Shown piece by piece: positions 1 to 7,291 of a DNA stretch of 26,093 bases. Numbering within the stretch: position 1 is the first letter of the stretch; the number at the start of each line of letters is the position of its first letter. This DNA comes from an uncultured Collinsella sp. GTDB lineage: Bacteria; Actinomycetota; Coriobacteriia; Coriobacteriales; Coriobacteriaceae. Location: NCBI GenBank assembly GCA_900762015.1, contig CAAFEX010000079.1, positions 1 to 26,093 of the forward strand. The letters are read 5' to 3'. The notes below the pieces were generated by a model. That model saw only the letters and a list, made by a program, of their open reading frames with translations. It did not search any database and was not told the origin of the DNA. Both the position numbers and the translations under genes were made by a program.

Positions 1-78
1 AGGCGCCGCGCGCTCGGGCGGCGCGCCAGGGAGATAGTGGACGAGATAGTCGAGAAGCGCGGTCTCAAGAAGGAGTAA
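1..78 (+). CDS. 3' end of an unrecognised plus-strand coding frame (partial)
   Basis: The first 25 codons are open and end in TAA at 76-78. The peptide tail is basic and reads about RRALGRRAREIVDEIVEKRG then LKKE. It has no start in the window, and I do not recognise the family. Two ATA isoleucine codons stand out, because ATA is rare in the other genes here; this could mean horizontally acquired DNA, but 25 codons is too few to be sure. The piece may also be an open frame by chance. It faces the end of the LacI-family gene across about 245 bases. Confidence 0.35.
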   Translation, partial: RRRALGRRAREIVDEIVEKRGLKKE

Positions 79-190
79 CATCGGGACTTGCAGCGACGGA
101 CCTCAGGACACTCTTACACCACGTCTGCGCGCGCGACCCCGTGCGCCATCCTCAGCGTCCTATTTGGAACGCAGATAGCGCCCGATCGGC

Positions 191-234
191 ATAAAAAGTG
201 TCCCCGATGGCAAATTACGCCATCGGGGACACTT
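191..234 (-). terminator. Terminator of the LacI-family gene
   Basis: A perfect 16-bp stem (196-211 with 219-234) closes a 7-nt loop. Read on the minus strand it is followed by a CTTTTTAT tract, as in a rho-independent terminator. It lies about 90 nt past the stop of the LacI-family gene. The stem contains GTGTCCCC/GGGGACAC, related to the GGGGACA-type fragments elsewhere in the window. The rest of 79-324 shows no gene. Confidence 0.8.
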
Positions 235-324
235 AAAACAGTCGTTCTGCACCTCATTCAGGGCATGCCAATGCTGAATACTCCCAAAAATGCACGTCGC
301 AAGAGGGGGTACCTGCTCAATCGG

Positions 325-1404
325 CTAAATACCCGCAAGTTCGCAGTAGCGGTCGACATTGCTGGCAAATACCATCTCGACGGCGCCCTTCTGGACGGGC
401 ACCGTCGGGGTCCTTCCCCACAGCAGATAATCGCCCAGCGTCTTAGCGCCGCGATACGCCAGGCTCGTCGGGTCCTTATAGACAATATTGGTAAAGATAC
501 CGCGGCGCAAGGCCAGGGCGCTTTCGGGAAACAGGTCGTTGCCGATCACCATAACCTGACCGGCCTTGCCGCTCGAGACAAGCGCATCGGCAACCACTTC
601 GGAACCAACGGCAAAAACGCTACAGATAAGTTCGGGGGCGTCCGGCGCACCCAAGCGCTTTTCGAGCTCATGCTCGAGTTGTTTGACTTGCGCATGGGCA
701 CCTGCAAGATCCTCAACCTGCCATGGAATATCACGTTCGCGCAGGTAATTGTGGAAGGCGCGGGCGGTTAGATAGTGCGAATCGGTATATGGGTCGCCTG
801 TCAAAAGGAGCACGCGGGCGTCGGCCCCAGAAGCATGGACCAGGTTTGCCGCCTGCTCGGCCATAAGGCTGCCTGCCGTCGAATAATCGGCCAAGCTCGC
901 ACCCAAACGATTCAAATGCGGACGGTCGCCGTCGACAAGCTCAATCGTCACGCCCGCCTCGGCGATCTGCCCCAAAAGCTCAGTCGCACGATCGTCGCCC
1001 GGCGCATAGGCGAGCAAGCCATCGATCTTCTCGCCCACCTGCAAACGCTCGTCGATTTGCTCGAGCGCGTCAGCGTAACCGCCCACGCCAAATTCAACAC
1101 GCTCAACCGTAATGCCCTGGTCGATGACCTCCTGTTCAAAGCGATTGCAGCCTTCCCACAGGTAACGGAAAAAGTACGCTCCCTCGCGCGATGCGCGGGG
1201 CAGGCAAAACACCAGATTGATATCCTTGCGGCGCAGGCTTGAGGCACTTGTGTTGCGGTGATAGCCCATGGCCTCGGCCTTAGTGTTCACCTTGGCGCGC
1301 ACGGATTCGCTCACGCCGGCCTTTCCCGTCAGGGCCTTGTGCACGGTATTGATGGAAACGCCAAGCTCGGCGGCTATGTCCTTCATGGTTACGCGAGCGC
1401 TCAT
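325..1404 (-). CDS. LacI-family transcriptional regulator
   Basis: A 359-residue DNA-binding repressor or activator. Residues about 7-50 form the LacI helix-turn-helix and hinge (MKDIAAELGVSINTVHKAL, then ASSLRRKD). The second recognition helix reads NTVHKAL instead of the common TVSRVL. Residues about 60-355 match a periplasmic-binding-protein-like effector domain (INLVFCLP, LLLTGDPYTDSHY, VIGNDLFPESALALRRGIFTNIVYKDP). The start at 1404 is supported by GGAG 7 nt upstream; an internal ATG at 1386 would still keep the HTH. The ligand cannot be told from sequence; a sugar is typical of the family. It is a single-gene unit with its own terminator and has no transporter or sugar gene beside it, so its regulon is probably elsewhere. 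Confidence 0.9.
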   Translation of the reverse strand: MSARVTMKDIAAELGVSINTVHKALTGKAGVSESVRAKVNTKAEAMGYHRNTSASSLRRKDINLVFCLPRASREGAYFFRYLWEGCNRFEQEVIDQGITVERVEFGVGGYADALEQIDERLQVGEKIDGLLAYAPGDDRATELLGQIAEAGVTIELVDGDRPHLNRLGASLADYSTAGSLMAEQAANLVHASGADARVLLLTGDPYTDSHYLTARAFHNYLRERDIPWQVEDLAGAHAQVKQLEHELEKRLGAPDAPELICSVFAVGSEVVADALVSSGKAGQVMVIGNDLFPESALALRRGIFTNIVYKDPTSLAYRGAKTLGDYLLWGRTPTVPVQKGAVEMVFASNVDRYCELAGI

Positions 1405-1501
1405 GCGGTTACTCCGTTATAGATAAGTTGCCAATTAATAGTCCAGTTAACGATACCCCAATAATACTCTTCGACTCGCCGTGCTCTCCCTCAAATGCAC
1501 A

Positions 1502-1535
1502 AAGCGCCCCGCGAACGGATGCCCGCGGAGCGCTT
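1502..1535 (-). terminator. Terminator of the Cys-rich membrane protein gene
   Basis: A 12-bp stem with one G-U pair on the minus strand (1502-1513 with 1524-1535) begins 13 nt past the stop of the small Cys-rich gene. The downstream T run is short and interrupted, so it is a weaker terminator than the others in the window. Confidence 0.55.
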
Positions 1536-1548
1536 GGATGTCCGGACC

Positions 1549-1749
1549 TTATTTGATACCGCGACCCAAGTCTTCGGCGATTTTGTCCACGCCCTTAAGT
1601 GCGGCGCACGTCTTTTTGTTGGAGCAATGCCCGGTGCAAACGCCACCCTGAGCGCAGTCAGCGCAGGTGCCCTTGCGGTAGATGCGCACGCACACGGCGA
1701 CAAACGCAACGCCGATAACAGCCAGTACAACAATATCGATAGGTGCCAT
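1549..1749 (-). CDS. FeoB-associated Cys-rich membrane protein
   Basis: A 66-residue protein with one N-terminal transmembrane helix (about residues 4-22), a short basic segment, and a Cys cluster (Cys 20, 29, 32, 38, 42, 48, in CADC...VCTGHC...C). This is the layout of the small FeoB-associated Cys-rich membrane proteins found beside feoB in many anaerobes. They are thought to help ferrous iron uptake, though the mechanism is not settled. AGGAGG lies just upstream of the ATG. It follows feoB on the same strand but has a feoB terminator in between. A copy of AGTTAACCAC at 1764-1773, shared with the feoA promoter region, suggests the same iron-responsive control from its own promoter. Confidence 0.85.
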   Translation of the reverse strand: MAPIDIVVLAVIGVAFVAVCVRIYRKGTCADCAQGGVCTGHCSNKKTCAALKGVDKIAEDLGRGIK

Positions 1750-1763
1750 AGCAAGCCTCCTCT

Positions 1764-1773
1764 AGTTAACCAC
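1764..1773. promoter_or_regulatory. Candidate iron-regulator half site before the Cys-rich protein gene
   Basis: The 10-mer AGTTAACCAC ends 24 nt before the ATG at 1749. The same 10-mer is present in both arms of the inverted repeat upstream of feoA (4925-4934 and 4963-4972, opposite orientations). The position, just before the ribosome binding site, fits an operator. Assignment to a DtxR/MntR-type regulator is inference. Confidence 0.5.
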
Positions 1774-1805
1774 CACTTACTTTACCCCATCCTCCACCTG
1801 CCAAA

Positions 1806-1850
1806 AAGGGACAGGTTTATTTTGGTCGGTTTTATCTGCGGAAACGCCAC
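1806..1850. repeat. Degenerate GGGACAGG-type repeat fragment
   Basis: A short stretch beginning AAAAAGGGACAGGTTTATTT sits between the feoB terminator and the Cys-rich gene. It is not coding and resembles decayed REP-like fragments with GGGACAGG/CCTGTCCC ends. A second piece with GGGGACTGCCCC is at 5082-5095. There is no transposase here, so this is a remnant at most. Confidence 0.35.
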
Positions 1851-1862
1851 ATCTCCCCCACC

Positions 1863-1895
1863 AAAAAGCCCGAGTGTCGCTGGGACACCCGGGCT
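1863..1895 (-). terminator. feoB operon terminator
   Basis: A 12-bp stem (1867-1878 with 1884-1895) with one G-U pair on the minus strand is followed on that strand by TTTTTGG. It starts about 30 nt past the feoB stop and separates feoB from the Cys-rich protein gene. Confidence 0.85.
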
Positions 1896-1924
1896 CGTGG
1901 AAAGGGGTTAATCCTTATTCGGAC

Positions 1925-4252
1925 TTAAGCGGAAACTGCGGCGGAAGCAGTGTTGGTCTCGTCCTCATCGGTCCATGCATGCTTGGGCATGGGACGGAAG
2001 ATCTGGAAGAGCATCGCAACCAGCAGCACAATGGCCACAACCGTCCAGATACCAAACTGCCCAAGGACAAGCAGGTTGTAGAACTGGTTGATGAACAGGC
2101 CGATCACCCAAGCGAAGGCGCACTCGTAGCCAATGGCAATCGCAGTCCACTTGCCGGAATCCATCTGGTTGCGGATGGTGCCAATGGCGGCAAAGCACGG
2201 AGCGCACAGCAGGTTGAAGGCGCCGAAGGCAACGCAAGCGCCCATGGTGGGGAACATGCCGGCAAACGCGGTCCACAGGCTCGGGTCAGTCTCGCCGGCG
2301 TCGGCGACGGACAGCAGCGAACCGGCGGTTGCGACGACGTTCTCCTTAGCCACAAGGCCCGAGACGGTCAGCGCAGTTGCCTGCCAGGTGCTAAAGCCGA
2401 GCGGGGCGAAGATCCAGGCGACCAGGTTGCCCAGCATGGCAAGCACGGAGTAGTCCATGAACTCCTCGGGGATGCCGTCCATCGCAGGCAGGAAGCCAAA
2501 GGAACCGTTGTAGCTACCAAAGTTAGACAGGAACCAAACCACGACAGTGGACGCGAAGATGACCGTGCCGGCCTTCTTAATAAAGGCCCAGCAGCGCTCC
2601 CACACGTGCAGCGCCCAAGAGCGGATCGCCGGGAAGTGGTAGGCAGGAAGCTCCATAACGAACGGCGTCGGGCGGCCGGCGAAGAGCTTGGTCTTCTTGA
2701 GCATGAGGCCCGAGGCGATGACGGCAAAGACGCCCAGGAAGTAGAAGAGCGGGCTGATCCACGCGGCGGTGGTGGAAGAGTCGCCGATGATGGAACCCAT
2801 GAGCAGGGCGATGATCGGCAGCTTAGCGCCGCAGGGGATGAACGTGGTAGTCATGACCGTCATGCGGCGGTCCTTCTCGTTCTCGATGGTCTTGGTAGCC
2901 ATGACGCCGGGGACGCCGCAGCCCGAAGACACGAGCATGGGGATGAACGACTTACCGGACAGGCCAAAGCGGCGGAACACGCGGTCCATGATGAAGGCAA
3001 CGCGGGCCATGTAGCCGCAGTCCTCCAGGAAGGACAGCATCACAAAAAGCAGGAACATCTGCGGCACAAAGCCGAAGATGGCGCCCAGGCCGCCGACGAT
3101 ACCGTCACAGACGAGCGAATCGACCAGGCCACCGTCCTCGGTGCCACCCGCCACAAGTGCGTCGTGGACCATAGTAGTGATACCCGGAACATAGGGGCCG
3201 TACTGTGCCGGATCGACCGAGTCGGCATTGTCGCCCGCAGCCTCGACAGCCGCGTCGTAGGCGTCGCGGCCCTGACCGAGCACGTACCAACCGTCAGTAC
3301 CGAAGAGCTGGTCGTTGGTGAAGTCGGTCACCGTGCCGCCCAAGGTAGAAACGGCGATGTAGTACACGCAGAACATGATGACCACAAAGATCGGCAGGCC
3401 CAGAATACGGTTGGTAACCACGCGGTCGATCTTCTCGGAGGTGCTCATCTTGGCCGGAGCCTTGGTGAGGCACTCGTCAATGATGTGGGCAATCACGCCG
3501 TAACGCTCGCCGGTAATGATGGACTCGGCGTCGTCGTCGCAGTCCTGCTCGCACTGAGCGACCAGCTGCTCCACGCGAGCGGCCTTCTCCTTGGTGAGGT
3601 TGATGAGCTTGCAGGCGTCCGCGTCGCGCTCGAACAGCTTGACAGCGTAGTAGCGGCGCTTGTTGGCGGGAACGCTTGCCGGCAGGTTATTCTCGATGTG
3701 GTCCAGAACGTCCTCGATGGAGGAGTCGAATTTGTGCTCCGGCACCTGGCCCTTGGAAGCAGCGGACTTCTTAACCTGCTCGAAGAGCTCCTTGATGCCC
3801 TTGTTCTTAAGGGCCGAGATCATCATGACCGGGCAGCCGAGCTTCTTGGAGAGCTTGTCCGTGTCGATCTTGTCGCCGTTCTTCTCGACCAGGTCGGCCA
3901 TGTTGAGGGCGACGACCACGGGCAGGCCGGTCTCGATAACCTGAAGCGCCAGGTACAGGTTGCGCTCGAGGTTGGTGGCGTCGACCACCTGGACGACAAC
4001 ATCGGGCTCGCCGCTCATGAGGTAATCGCGCGAGCATTGCTCCTCGGGGCTGTAGGGGGAAAGCGAGTAGATGCCGGGGAGGTCCGTGATGGTAACGTTC
4101 TTGTCGCTTAGGAGCTTGGCTTCCTTTTTCTCAACCGTGACGCCGGGCCAGTTGCCAACGTAGCCGTTGGCGCCGGTGATCAGGTTGAAAAGCGTGGTCT
4201 TGCCGCAGTTGGGGTTACCCGCCAGCGCGACATGGATCTGAGAATCCGCCAT
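1925..4252 (-). CDS. feoB: Ferrous iron transport protein B (FeoB)
   Basis: A 775-residue inner-membrane Fe2+ transporter, close to the E. coli length. The N-terminal G domain has the P-loop GNPNCGKTT (residues 12-20), a switch region with GVTVEKKEA, DLPG (57-60), NMAD as the G4 motif (117-120), and SALKNKG as G5 (146-152). A helical linker follows. The membrane part carries the conserved gate-type motifs GCGVPGVMATKTI and FIPCGAKLPI, with Cys residues in the usual places. An acidic, Gly-rich extracytoplasmic insert lies between the first gate helices (around residues 310-370). It is the last gene of feoA-feoA-feoB; a 122-nt gap holding a 20-bp palindrome separates it from the second feoA. 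The start has AAGGA a few nt upstream. Confidence 0.97.
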   Translation of the reverse strand: MADSQIHVALAGNPNCGKTTLFNLITGANGYVGNWPGVTVEKKEAKLLSDKNVTITDLPGIYSLSPYSPEEQCSRDYLMSGEPDVVVQVVDATNLERNLYLALQVIETGLPVVVALNMADLVEKNGDKIDTDKLSKKLGCPVMMISALKNKGIKELFEQVKKSAASKGQVPEHKFDSSIEDVLDHIENNLPASVPANKRRYYAVKLFERDADACKLINLTKEKAARVEQLVAQCEQDCDDDAESIITGERYGVIAHIIDECLTKAPAKMSTSEKIDRVVTNRILGLPIFVVIMFCVYYIAVSTLGGTVTDFTNDQLFGTDGWYVLGQGRDAYDAAVEAAGDNADSVDPAQYGPYVPGITTMVHDALVAGGTEDGGLVDSLVCDGIVGGLGAIFGFVPQMFLLFVMLSFLEDCGYMARVAFIMDRVFRRFGLSGKSFIPMLVSSGCGVPGVMATKTIENEKDRRMTVMTTTFIPCGAKLPIIALLMGSIIGDSSTTAAWISPLFYFLGVFAVIASGLMLKKTKLFAGRPTPFVMELPAYHFPAIRSWALHVWERCWAFIKKAGTVIFASTVVVWFLSNFGSYNGSFGFLPAMDGIPEEFMDYSVLAMLGNLVAWIFAPLGFSTWQATALTVSGLVAKENVVATAGSLLSVADAGETDPSLWTAFAGMFPTMGACVAFGAFNLLCAPCFAAIGTIRNQMDSGKWTAIAIGYECAFAWVIGLFINQFYNLLVLGQFGIWTVVAIVLLVAMLFQIFRPMPKHAWTDEDETNTASAAVSA

Positions 4253-4327
4253 TCAATCCTTCTTCCTTGTGTGCCCGCGCTGCTTTCTCCGCGCGGGCTG
4301 GATAATGTGCTTCAAAGTTGCTGCATT

Positions 4328-4347
4328 AAGTTAGAAATACCTAACTT
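4328..4347. promoter_or_regulatory. 20-bp palindrome between feoA and feoB
   Basis: AAGTTAG, a 6-nt spacer AAATAC, and CTAACTT form a perfect inverted repeat 76 nt before the feoB start. The TTAG/CTAA half-site spacing resembles DtxR/MntR-type operators, so an internal metal-controlled feoB promoter is possible. A short RNA hairpin that trims the feoA-feoB transcript is the alternative. No strong T run follows it, which argues against a terminator. Confidence 0.5.
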
Positions 4348-4375
4348 TACCTGCAGAAATACACGCCGCGAGTCC

Positions 4376-4597
4376 TTACTGGACCTCGACGACGGCGGCC
4401 TCCTCCTTGCGGATGGAAAGCTCGTAGCCGCGCACGTTGATCTCGACCGGATCACCGAGCGGTGCAACCTTCACGACCTTGAACGAAGTGCCCTTGATGA
4501 GCCCCAGGTCCATAAGGTGGCGGCGAAGCGCACCCTCACCGTGAAGCTTGACGATGGTGGAGCTCTCGCCCACCTTAACGTCACCCAACGTCTTCAT
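4376..4597 (-). CDS. feoA: FeoA-family protein (second copy in operon)
   Basis: A 73-residue SH3-like FeoA protein with the usual pattern: LGDVKVGESSTIVKL, then LRRHLMDLGLIKGTSFKVVKVAPLGDPVEINVRGYELSIRKEEA. FeoA acts in the cytosol and is thought to modulate FeoB. AAAGGGGGAC gives a good ribosome binding site before the ATG. It lies 39 nt downstream of the other feoA and 122 nt upstream of feoB. It keeps the DPVEI and RGYELSIRKEEA blocks that the first copy has lost, so it is the more canonical of the two. Confidence 0.93.
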   Translation of the reverse strand: MKTLGDVKVGESSTIVKLHGEGALRRHLMDLGLIKGTSFKVVKVAPLGDPVEINVRGYELSIRKEEAAVVEVQ

Positions 4598-4636
4598 TTA
4601 CTTGTCCCCCTTTCGGTTTTTATGAAATGCTGCTGA

Positions 4637-4879
4637 CTAACCGACGGTCATGATGTGCATGGCAACCTTGGAATCGATGCCAAAGCGTGCGCCCAGCACC
4701 GTGACGATGATATTGGCACCACTCGAGCTCACCACGTGGATTTCGTTGCCCTCGACAAAGCCGAGGTCCTTGAGGTGGTGTTTCATGTCCTCATTGCCCT
4801 TTACACGAGACACGCGCACGGTTTCGCCCGCTTTTACCATCGAAAGCGGCATGGCCGGCATCTGCGGTCCACAAGACAT
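4637..4879 (-). CDS. feoA: FeoA-family protein (first gene of the feo operon)
   Basis: An 80-residue FeoA-like protein (LSMVKAGETVRVSRVKG, MKHHLKDLGFVEGNEIHVVSSSGANIIVTVLGARFGIDSKVAMHIMTV). It has a short N-terminal extension with one Cys (MSCGPQMPAMP) and a C-terminal half that diverges from the second copy. Tandem FeoA proteins are common in Gram-positive anaerobes, and the two probably have different jobs at FeoB. AGGAG lies 6 nt before the ATG. It is the first gene after the large inverted repeat at 4921-4976, so it should carry the operon's leader. Confidence 0.92.
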   Translation of the reverse strand: MSCGPQMPAMPLSMVKAGETVRVSRVKGNEDMKHHLKDLGFVEGNEIHVVSSSGANIIVTVLGARFGIDSKVAMHIMTVG

Positions 4880-4920
4880 GAGTTGCTCCTAACGTCAGTT
4901 CGTCCTCAACATCGACGCGT

Positions 4921-4976
4921 AAAAAGTTAACCACGTCTATGTTCGCTATAGTAAACTAGCACGTGGTTAACTTTTT
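4921..4976 (-). promoter_or_regulatory. feo operon promoter flanked by a 16-bp inverted repeat
   Basis: Perfect 16-bp arms (4921-4936 and 4961-4976) enclose a 24-nt spacer. On the minus strand the spacer carries a -10-like TACTAT (4948-4953) overlapping TATAGC. Each arm contains AGTTAACCAC, also found before the Cys-rich protein gene. A promoter bracketed by two opposed half sites fits repression by a dimeric metalloregulator, or by two dimers. I see no good -35 element. As RNA the arms could also form an A/T-flanked hairpin, but the 24-nt loop makes a terminator less likely, and HPr has its own terminator at 5025-5057. Confidence 0.65.
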
Positions 4977-5024
4977 GGAAAGGGTCCCCATTCAGATTTC
5001 GAAAAAGTTTCCTATACGAAACAA

Positions 5025-5057
5025 AGGCACCGCAAAGACCGTCTCTTTGCAGTGCCT
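5025..5057 (-). terminator. Terminator of the HPr-like gene
   Basis: A 14-bp stem with one G-U pair on the minus strand (5025-5038 with 5044-5057) and a 5-nt loop is followed on that strand by TTTGTTT. It lies 55 nt past the HPr stop. Confidence 0.75.
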
Positions 5058-5081
5058 ATTGATACCAATTTATGCAACAGA

Positions 5082-5107
5082 GGGGACTGCCCCTTTGTCA
5101 CATTGTT
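5082..5107. repeat. Degenerate GGGGACTGCCCC repeat fragment
   Basis: GAGGGGACTGCCCCTTTGTC sits between the HPr stop and its terminator hairpin. It resembles the GGGACAGG fragment at 1806 and the GGGGACAC stem at 196-234. It is likely a remnant of a small palindromic repeat family, with no coding capacity. Confidence 0.35.
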
Positions 5108-5111
5108 GAGC

Positions 5112-5360
5112 TTAAAGCGAGAGGTTCCTGATCGACGTGACGCAGGAGGCCTCATCCACGCCCGAAACGCGGAACACGACGTCTTCGCCACATTCGCCGC
5201 AGAGTGCCATGAGCCCTATAACATCGCGGCCATCCGTGTGGCGATTGCCGATACTGACTGACACGTCGCTACGATGTTTGGCAATGATGTCGTAAAGCAG
5301 CGCAACCGGGCGGGCATGTAATCCCAACGGATCTTTAATCGTCTTTGTAAACTCGACCAT
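5112..5360 (-). CDS. HPr-family phosphocarrier protein with Asp at position 46
   Basis: An 82-residue HPr fold. The start at 5360 is chosen over an upstream frame extension because GGGAGGGG lies about 5 nt before this ATG and the product then has standard HPr length and numbering. The active-site segment is GLHARPV, with His15 (phosphorylated by PEP through enzyme I) and Arg17. The regulatory site normally read as KSIMG is RDVIG, so Ser46, the target of HPr kinase, is replaced by Asp46. Cys53 and Cys56 follow in LCGECG. It could be a PTS carrier that cannot be switched by Ser46 phosphorylation, or a specialised HPr-like regulator. It stands alone, without ptsI beside it, between the feo operon and aspS. 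Confidence 0.85.
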   Translation of the reverse strand: MVEFTKTIKDPLGLHARPVALLYDIIAKHRSDVSVSIGNRHTDGRDVIGLMALCGECGEDVVFRVSGVDEASCVTSIRNLSL

Positions 5361-5445
5361 GTCCCCTCCCGCGGCATCGCACATTCGGCCGGCAAACCCA
5401 GCCACGTGGTAGTTATTGTACGTTACCGGCGCACCCCCGTCCCAT

Positions 5446-5480
5446 AAAAAACGAGGGAAGGCACGCGTCCTTCCCTCGTT
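5446..5480 (-). terminator. aspS terminator
   Basis: A 12-bp perfect stem (5450-5461 with 5469-5480) and a 7-nt loop are followed on the minus strand by a run of T. It starts about 23 nt past the aspS stop. Confidence 0.88.
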
Positions 5481-5503
5481 ACAGGCAATATGTAGCCGTT
5501 CGC

Positions 5504-7291
5504 CTACATCAGGCGCAGGCTGACGTCCTTGAGCTGGGCGCCACTAACGGCACTCGGGGCGCCCGACATGAGGTCGGAGCCGCTAGCCGTCTTAGGGAAC
5601 GCCATGACGTCGCGGATGGAGTCGGAACCGGTGAGCAGCATGCACACGCGGTCCAGGCCCAAAGCGAAACCGCCCATCGGGGGCGCACCAAACTTGAGGG
5701 CCTCCATGAGGAAGCCAAACTGCGACTCGGCACGCTCCTCGGTAAAGCCCAGGAGCTTGAGCATGGACATCTGCATCTCGGCGTTGTGGATACGCATACC
5801 GCCGCCGCCGGCCTCAAAGCCGTCCATGACAAAGTCGTAGGTGCAAGAACCGACTGCCAACGGATCGGCCTCGATCTTGGCGATGTCGGTCTCGGTCGGC
5901 AGGGTGAAGGGCTGGTGCTCGGCGGCGTAAGCCTTGCGGTCCTCATCCCAGTGGAACAGCGGGAAGTTGACGACCCACAGGAAGTCGTGGCCCTCGCGCT
6001 TGATCTCGAGTGCGTTGGCCATGTGAGAACGCATGCCGCCCAGGATCTCGTCAGAGAGCAGGCGCGGGCCGGCGGCGAACATCACAAGGTCGCCGGGCTC
6101 GACGTCCATGCGCTCGCGCAGAGCCGCCATCTCCTCGTCCGAGAAGAACTTGACGATGGGGCTGTTGATGGAGCCGTCCTCGCGGAAAGCGATCCAGGCC
6201 AGACCCTTGGCGCCAAACGTGGAGGCCACGCCGGCGAGCTTATCGATCTTGGCACGTGCCCAAGCACCGGCGCCCTTGGCGTTGATGGCCTTGACGACAG
6301 AGCCCTCCTCGTTTGCGGCAGTCGCAAAGACCTTGAACTTGGAGTTGGCAAAGATGTCGGTCAGGTCGACCAGATGCATGCCATAGCGGGTATCGGGCTT
6401 GTCGGAGCCATAGGTATCCATGGCCTCCCAGTAGTCCATACGACGCAGCGGCGTGGGCATCTCGACACCCATGCGACCGAAGGCGTCGGCCAGGACCTCC
6501 TCGAGCGCGCTCATGACATCGTTCTGGTCCACGAAGGACATCTCGATATCGACCTGGGTGAACTCGGGCTGACGGTCGGCACGCAGGTCCTCGTCGCGGA
6601 AGCACTTGGCAACCTGGTAGTAGCGCTCGACGCCACCGACCATGAGCAGCTGCTTCAGAAGCTGCGGGGACTGCGGCAGGGCGTAGAAGTTGCCCGGCTG
6701 GATGCGGCTGGGGACGATGAAGTCGCGGGCGCCCTCGGGCGTGGACTTGAACAGGGAGGGCGTCTCGACCTCCATGAACTCACGGTTGTGCAGCGCCTCG
6801 CGAATGGCAAAGGTGAAGTCGGAGCGCAGCTTGAGGTTGGCCATCATCTCGGGACGGCGAAGGTCCAGATAGCGATAGCGCAGGCGGGTGTCCTCGCTGG
6901 TCTCGATGCCGTCCTCGATCTGGAACGGCGGGGTGACGGACGTGTTGAGCACCTCGGCGTGGTCGGTCAGGACCTCGATCTCGCCGGTCGCGAGCTTAGT
7001 GTTGGTGGTCTCCTCGCCACGGGCGCGCACGACGCCGTGGATCTTGATGGGCCACTCAGGACGCATGGTCTCGGCGATCTTAAAGGCATCGCCGTCGGAG
7101 TGCTCGGGGTCGAAAGTGAGCTGCGTGATGCCCTCGCGGTCGCGAAGGTCGCAGAAAATAAGGCCGCCGTGGTCGCGACGACGGCTCACCCAACCGGTGA
7201 GGGTGACCTCTTCGCCCACGTTCTCGAAGCGAAGCTCGCCGCAGGTACGGGTGTGCATGGAATGCTCATCGATGGGACGGGTCTGGCTCAT
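5504..7291 (-). CDS. aspS: Aspartyl-tRNA synthetase
   Basis: A 595-residue class II synthetase that charges tRNA-Asp. The N-terminal OB fold (about 12-110, with TLTGWVSRRRDHGGLIFCDLRD) binds the anticodon. The catalytic core has SPQLLKQLLMVGGVERYYQVAKCFRDEDLRADRQPEFTQ (motif 2 region) and GFALGLDRVCMLL (motif 3). A bacterial GAD insertion lies between them, and the length is that of the bacterial type. AGGAGG lies 9 nt before the ATG; a second ATG 11 codons in (MHTRTCGEL) is the more usual family N-terminus. The leader can form a GCCGCCC/GGGCGGC hairpin nested in ATCTGT/ACAGAT, but it has no T-box consensus. Whether the enzyme is discriminating or acts on both tRNA-Asp and tRNA-Asn cannot be settled here. 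Confidence 0.97.
   Translation of the reverse strand: MSQTRPIDEHSMHTRTCGELRFENVGEEVTLTGWVSRRRDHGGLIFCDLRDREGITQLTFDPEHSDGDAFKIAETMRPEWPIKIHGVVRARGEETTNTKLATGEIEVLTDHAEVLNTSVTPPFQIEDGIETSEDTRLRYRYLDLRRPEMMANLKLRSDFTFAIREALHNREFMEVETPSLFKSTPEGARDFIVPSRIQPGNFYALPQSPQLLKQLLMVGGVERYYQVAKCFRDEDLRADRQPEFTQVDIEMSFVDQNDVMSALEEVLADAFGRMGVEMPTPLRRMDYWEAMDTYGSDKPDTRYGMHLVDLTDIFANSKFKVFATAANEEGSVVKAINAKGAGAWARAKIDKLAGVASTFGAKGLAWIAFREDGSINSPIVKFFSDEEMAALRERMDVEPGDLVMFAAGPRLLSDEILGGMRSHMANALEIKREGHDFLWVVNFPLFHWDEDRKAYAAEHQPFTLPTETDIAKIEADPLAVGSCTYDFVMDGFEAGGGGMRIHNAEMQMSMLKLLGFTEERAESQFGFLMEALKFGAPPMGGFALGLDRVCMLLTGSDSIRDVMAFPKTASGSDLMSGAPSAVSGAQLKDVSLRLM

Noticed and set aside
1874..4111. Very long plus-strand open frame opposite feoB
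   Set aside because: It is antisense to a clearly conserved FeoB, reads as low-complexity charged sequence and has no family motif. Long antisense frames are normal in GC-rich coding DNA.
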